This document shows positions 16,600-18,484 of a stretch of DNA of 18,484 nt, in pieces. The notes under the pieces are model-generated. The model searched no databases, was not told the origin of the DNA, and was given only the letters and a program-made list of their open reading frames with translations. The translations under genes were made by a program, and so were the position numbers. Location of the stretch: contig JBIKVN010000033.1 in assembly GCA_044356865.1 (NCBI GenBank), forward strand, positions 1-18,484. Direction: 5' to 3'. Origin of the DNA: JBEIUL01 sp044356865. GTDB taxonomy: Bacteria > Planctomycetota > Phycisphaerae > Phycisphaerales > SM1A02. The number at the start of each line of letters is the position of its first letter. Position 1 is the first letter of the stretch.

Positions 16600-18484
16600 A
16601 TGAAGAAGATCCTCTCCGACTGTCTCGCCCTCGCGGCCGCCATGATCGCCCCCGTCGCCGCGGCGGACGTGACGATTACGTTGACGAGCCGGTCGTTCAC
16701 GGGAGGAGGATCCGTCGTGATCCCGTCGCTGTCGGGCACCCTGACGGGGGCGAGCATCAACCTGACGGCCGTGAGCGGTAGTTCGTACTCTTCCGACCTC
16801 ACGGTCGTCGTCACGCCTGGTTCATCCGCACCGGTTGGTGGAACTCCGAAGATCGGTCTTGCGCAGATCGGTGGCTGGTGGGGCGACTTCGTCCTCAACT
16901 CGAACGCGAACACGAGGCTCTACTGGGGGACCCAAGCCTCGTCGGAGACCGCTGTGCCGTTGGTTCGCGGCCCGGTCAACTTCACCTCCTCGTTCAACCT
17001 CACCACGAACTCCGCGTATCGCGTGTGGATCACGAATGGATACACCTCGGGGAACGGCACCTTCTCCGCCACGGTCACCCTCCACGGCGTGAGCGGACCG
17101 TCGTACTACGCGGATAACGATGGTGACGGCTTCGGCGCGGGCGCGGCCACCGTGCTGTCGAGCGCGTCAAGCAGCGGCACGGCGGCCATCACGTACAGCG
17201 GCGTTCCCTCCGGCTCTGTGACCAACAACTCCGACTGCGACGACACGAATCCTTCGATCGGTGTCGCGACCACCACCTACTACCGCGATCAGGACGGCGA
17301 CGGGTATGGCACGCCGAGTACCTCGCAGTTGGTTTGCACGCAGCCGTCTGGTTACGTCACGGACAACACCGACTGCAACGACTCGGACGCTGCGGCCTAC
17401 CCGGGCGCGGCCGAGACCTGCGCGAACGACGGTACGGACAATGACTGCGACGGCGAGGCGAACGCCGACAGCGAGGCCTCGGACGCGACGTCGTACTACA
17501 CCGACTCCGATTCGGACGGTTACGGCGCCGTGGGCTCGGCGGCGGTCGCGTCCTGCACGGCGGTCGCGGGCCGGGCGGCGAGCAACACCGACTGCAACGA
17601 CTCGAGCTCGTCGGTCTACCCCGGCGAGGCCGAGACCTGCGCGAACGACGGCACGGACAACGACTGCGACGGCGAGGCGAACGCGGACAGCGAGGCGAGC
17701 GACGCGACGGCGTATTACGCCGACGCGGACAGCGACACCTACGGCAGCCAGTCGGCATCGGCGACGATGTCGTGCTCGCCGGTGGCCGGTTCGGTGACCG
17801 ACAACACCGACTGCAACGACGCGAGCGCCTCGGTCTACCCCGGCGCGGCCGAGACCTGCGCGAACGACGGCACGGACAACGACTGCGACGGGACATCGAC
17901 GGACGACGCGGAAGCTTCCGACTCGACCTCGTACTACACGGACGGCGACACCGACGGGTACGGGGCCGTGGGGGCGACGGCGGTGAAGTCCTGCTCGGCG
18001 GTGGCGGGCTCGGTCACGAACAACACCGACTGCAACGACTCGAGCGCCTCGGTCTACCCCGGCGCGGCCGAGACCTGCGCGAACGACGGGACCGACAACG
18101 ACTGCGACGGCGAGGCGAACGCCGACAGCGAGGCCTCGGACGCGACGGCGTACTACCCCGACACGGACGGCGACAGCTACGGCGACCTGGGCGGCGCGGC
18201 GACGATGTCGTGCACGACGGTGGCGGGCTCGGTGACGAACAACACCGACTGCAACGACGCGAGCGCGTCGGTCTACCCCGGCGCGGCGGAGACCTGCGCG
18301 AACGACGGCACGGACAACGACTGCGACGGGACGTCGACCGACGACGCGGAAGCCTCCGACGCGACGGCGTACTACCCCGACACGGACGGCGACAGCTACG
18401 GCGACCTGGGCGGCGCGGCGACGATGTCGTGCACGACGGTGGCGGGCTCGGTGACGAACAACACCGACTGCAACGACGCGAGCG
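16600..18484 (+). CDS. Exported MopE-type cysteine/aspartate repeat protein, 3' truncated by the window
   Basis: The frame opens at the ATG at 16600 and stays open for 628 codons to the right edge. A signal peptide (MKKILSDCLALAAAMIAPVAAA) precedes a beta-rich domain of about 140 residues that I do not recognise. From residue 169 there is a degenerate unit, and from 227 a series of 72-73-residue units. Each unit has YY.D.D.DGYG, a lone Cys, NTDCND, YPGAAETCANDGTDNDCDG and an acidic spacer. This is the putative metal-binding MopE repeat: the D-x-D-x-D-G loops resemble calcium-binding loops, and four cysteines per unit could form two disulfides. The protein is probably secreted or on the cell surface. 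The start lacks a clear ribosome site. Codon choice is less GC-biased in the N-terminal domain than in the repeats. Total length is unknown. Confidence 0.85.
   Translation, partial: MKKILSDCLALAAAMIAPVAAADVTITLTSRSFTGGGSVVIPSLSGTLTGASINLTAVSGSSYSSDLTVVVTPGSSAPVGGTPKIGLAQIGGWWGDFVLNSNANTRLYWGTQASSETAVPLVRGPVNFTSSFNLTTNSAYRVWITNGYTSGNGTFSATVTLHGVSGPSYYADNDGDGFGAGAATVLSSASSSGTAAITYSGVPSGSVTNNSDCDDTNPSIGVATTTYYRDQDGDGYGTPSTSQLVCTQPSGYVTDNTDCNDSDAAAYPGAAETCANDGTDNDCDGEANADSEASDATSYYTDSDSDGYGAVGSAAVASCTAVAGRAASNTDCNDSSSSVYPGEAETCANDGTDNDCDGEANADSEASDATAYYADADSDTYGSQSASATMSCSPVAGSVTDNTDCNDASASVYPGAAETCANDGTDNDCDGTSTDDAEASDSTSYYTDGDTDGYGAVGATAVKSCSAVAGSVTNNTDCNDSSASVYPGAAETCANDGTDNDCDGEANADSEASDATAYYPDTDGDSYGDLGGAATMSCTTVAGSVTNNTDCNDASASVYPGAAETCANDGTDNDCDGTSTDDAEASDATAYYPDTDGDSYGDLGGAATMSCTTVAGSVTNNTDCNDAS
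17278..18484 (+). repeat. Coding tandem repeats of 216-219 bp
   Basis: Units start at the first Tyr codon of the YY pair: 17278, 17494, 17713, 17932, 18151 and 18370. The first step is 216 bp and the others are 219 bp. The visible 115 bp of the last unit (18370-18484) are identical to 18151-18265, which points to recent duplication or gene conversion. Two spacer types occur, GEANADSEASDAT (after units 1, 2 and 4) and GTSTDDAEASD[SA]T (after units 3 and 5). Confidence 0.9.

Overview
The window is very GC-rich, with short gaps between genes and several GTG starts. Most genes belong to families common in Planctomycetota: a MoxR ATPase, a DUF58 protein, large membrane-anchored von Willebrand A (VWA) proteins and a long coiled-coil membrane protein. 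Planctomycetota is my best guess at the source. It rests on protein style and gene order, because the window holds no rRNA or other phylogenetic marker. I see no tRNA, rRNA, insertion sequence or CRISPR array.

Layout. The left edge holds the 3' end of a formyltransferase-like gene (+). It converges by a 28-bp overlap on a small BFD-type [2Fe-2S] protein (-), and behind that lies an exported coiled-coil protein of unknown function (-). A 349-bp divergent intergenic region follows, containing a cluster of short repeats built on TGGACAGGCAAC. From 1773 to 14481 seven plus-strand genes run like one operon: a DUF4175-like coiled-coil membrane protein; an ABC-type solute-binding lipoprotein; an ABC permease fused to a six-blade NHL propeller; a large VWA/amidotransferase-like membrane protein; MoxR; DUF58; and a BatA-like VWA protein. 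Three junctions are 4-bp GTGA overlaps, one is an 8-bp overlap and one is a 2-bp gap. The only large gap (241 bp, MoxR to DUF58) contains three perfect palindromes. A fourth of the same kind lies just after the operon.

After the operon, on the minus strand, is a regulator made of two tandem copies of a winged-helix / middle domain / LuxR-HTH module. Divergent from it, across 311 bp containing a terminator-like hairpin, is an exported MopE-type repeat protein that runs off the right edge. It has 72-73-residue units carrying aspartate-rich metal-binding loops and four cysteines each.

How they may work together. MoxR ATPases act with DUF58 and VWA membrane proteins in chaperone-like or metal-insertion-like maturation of envelope proteins. 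The odd part here is a solute-binding protein and a permease-NHL fusion, with no ABC ATPase, placed inside that operon. I infer one envelope assembly, possibly one that couples ligand sensing or transport to MoxR/VWA activity. This is the best candidate for an undescribed system, but its function cannot be proved from sequence alone.
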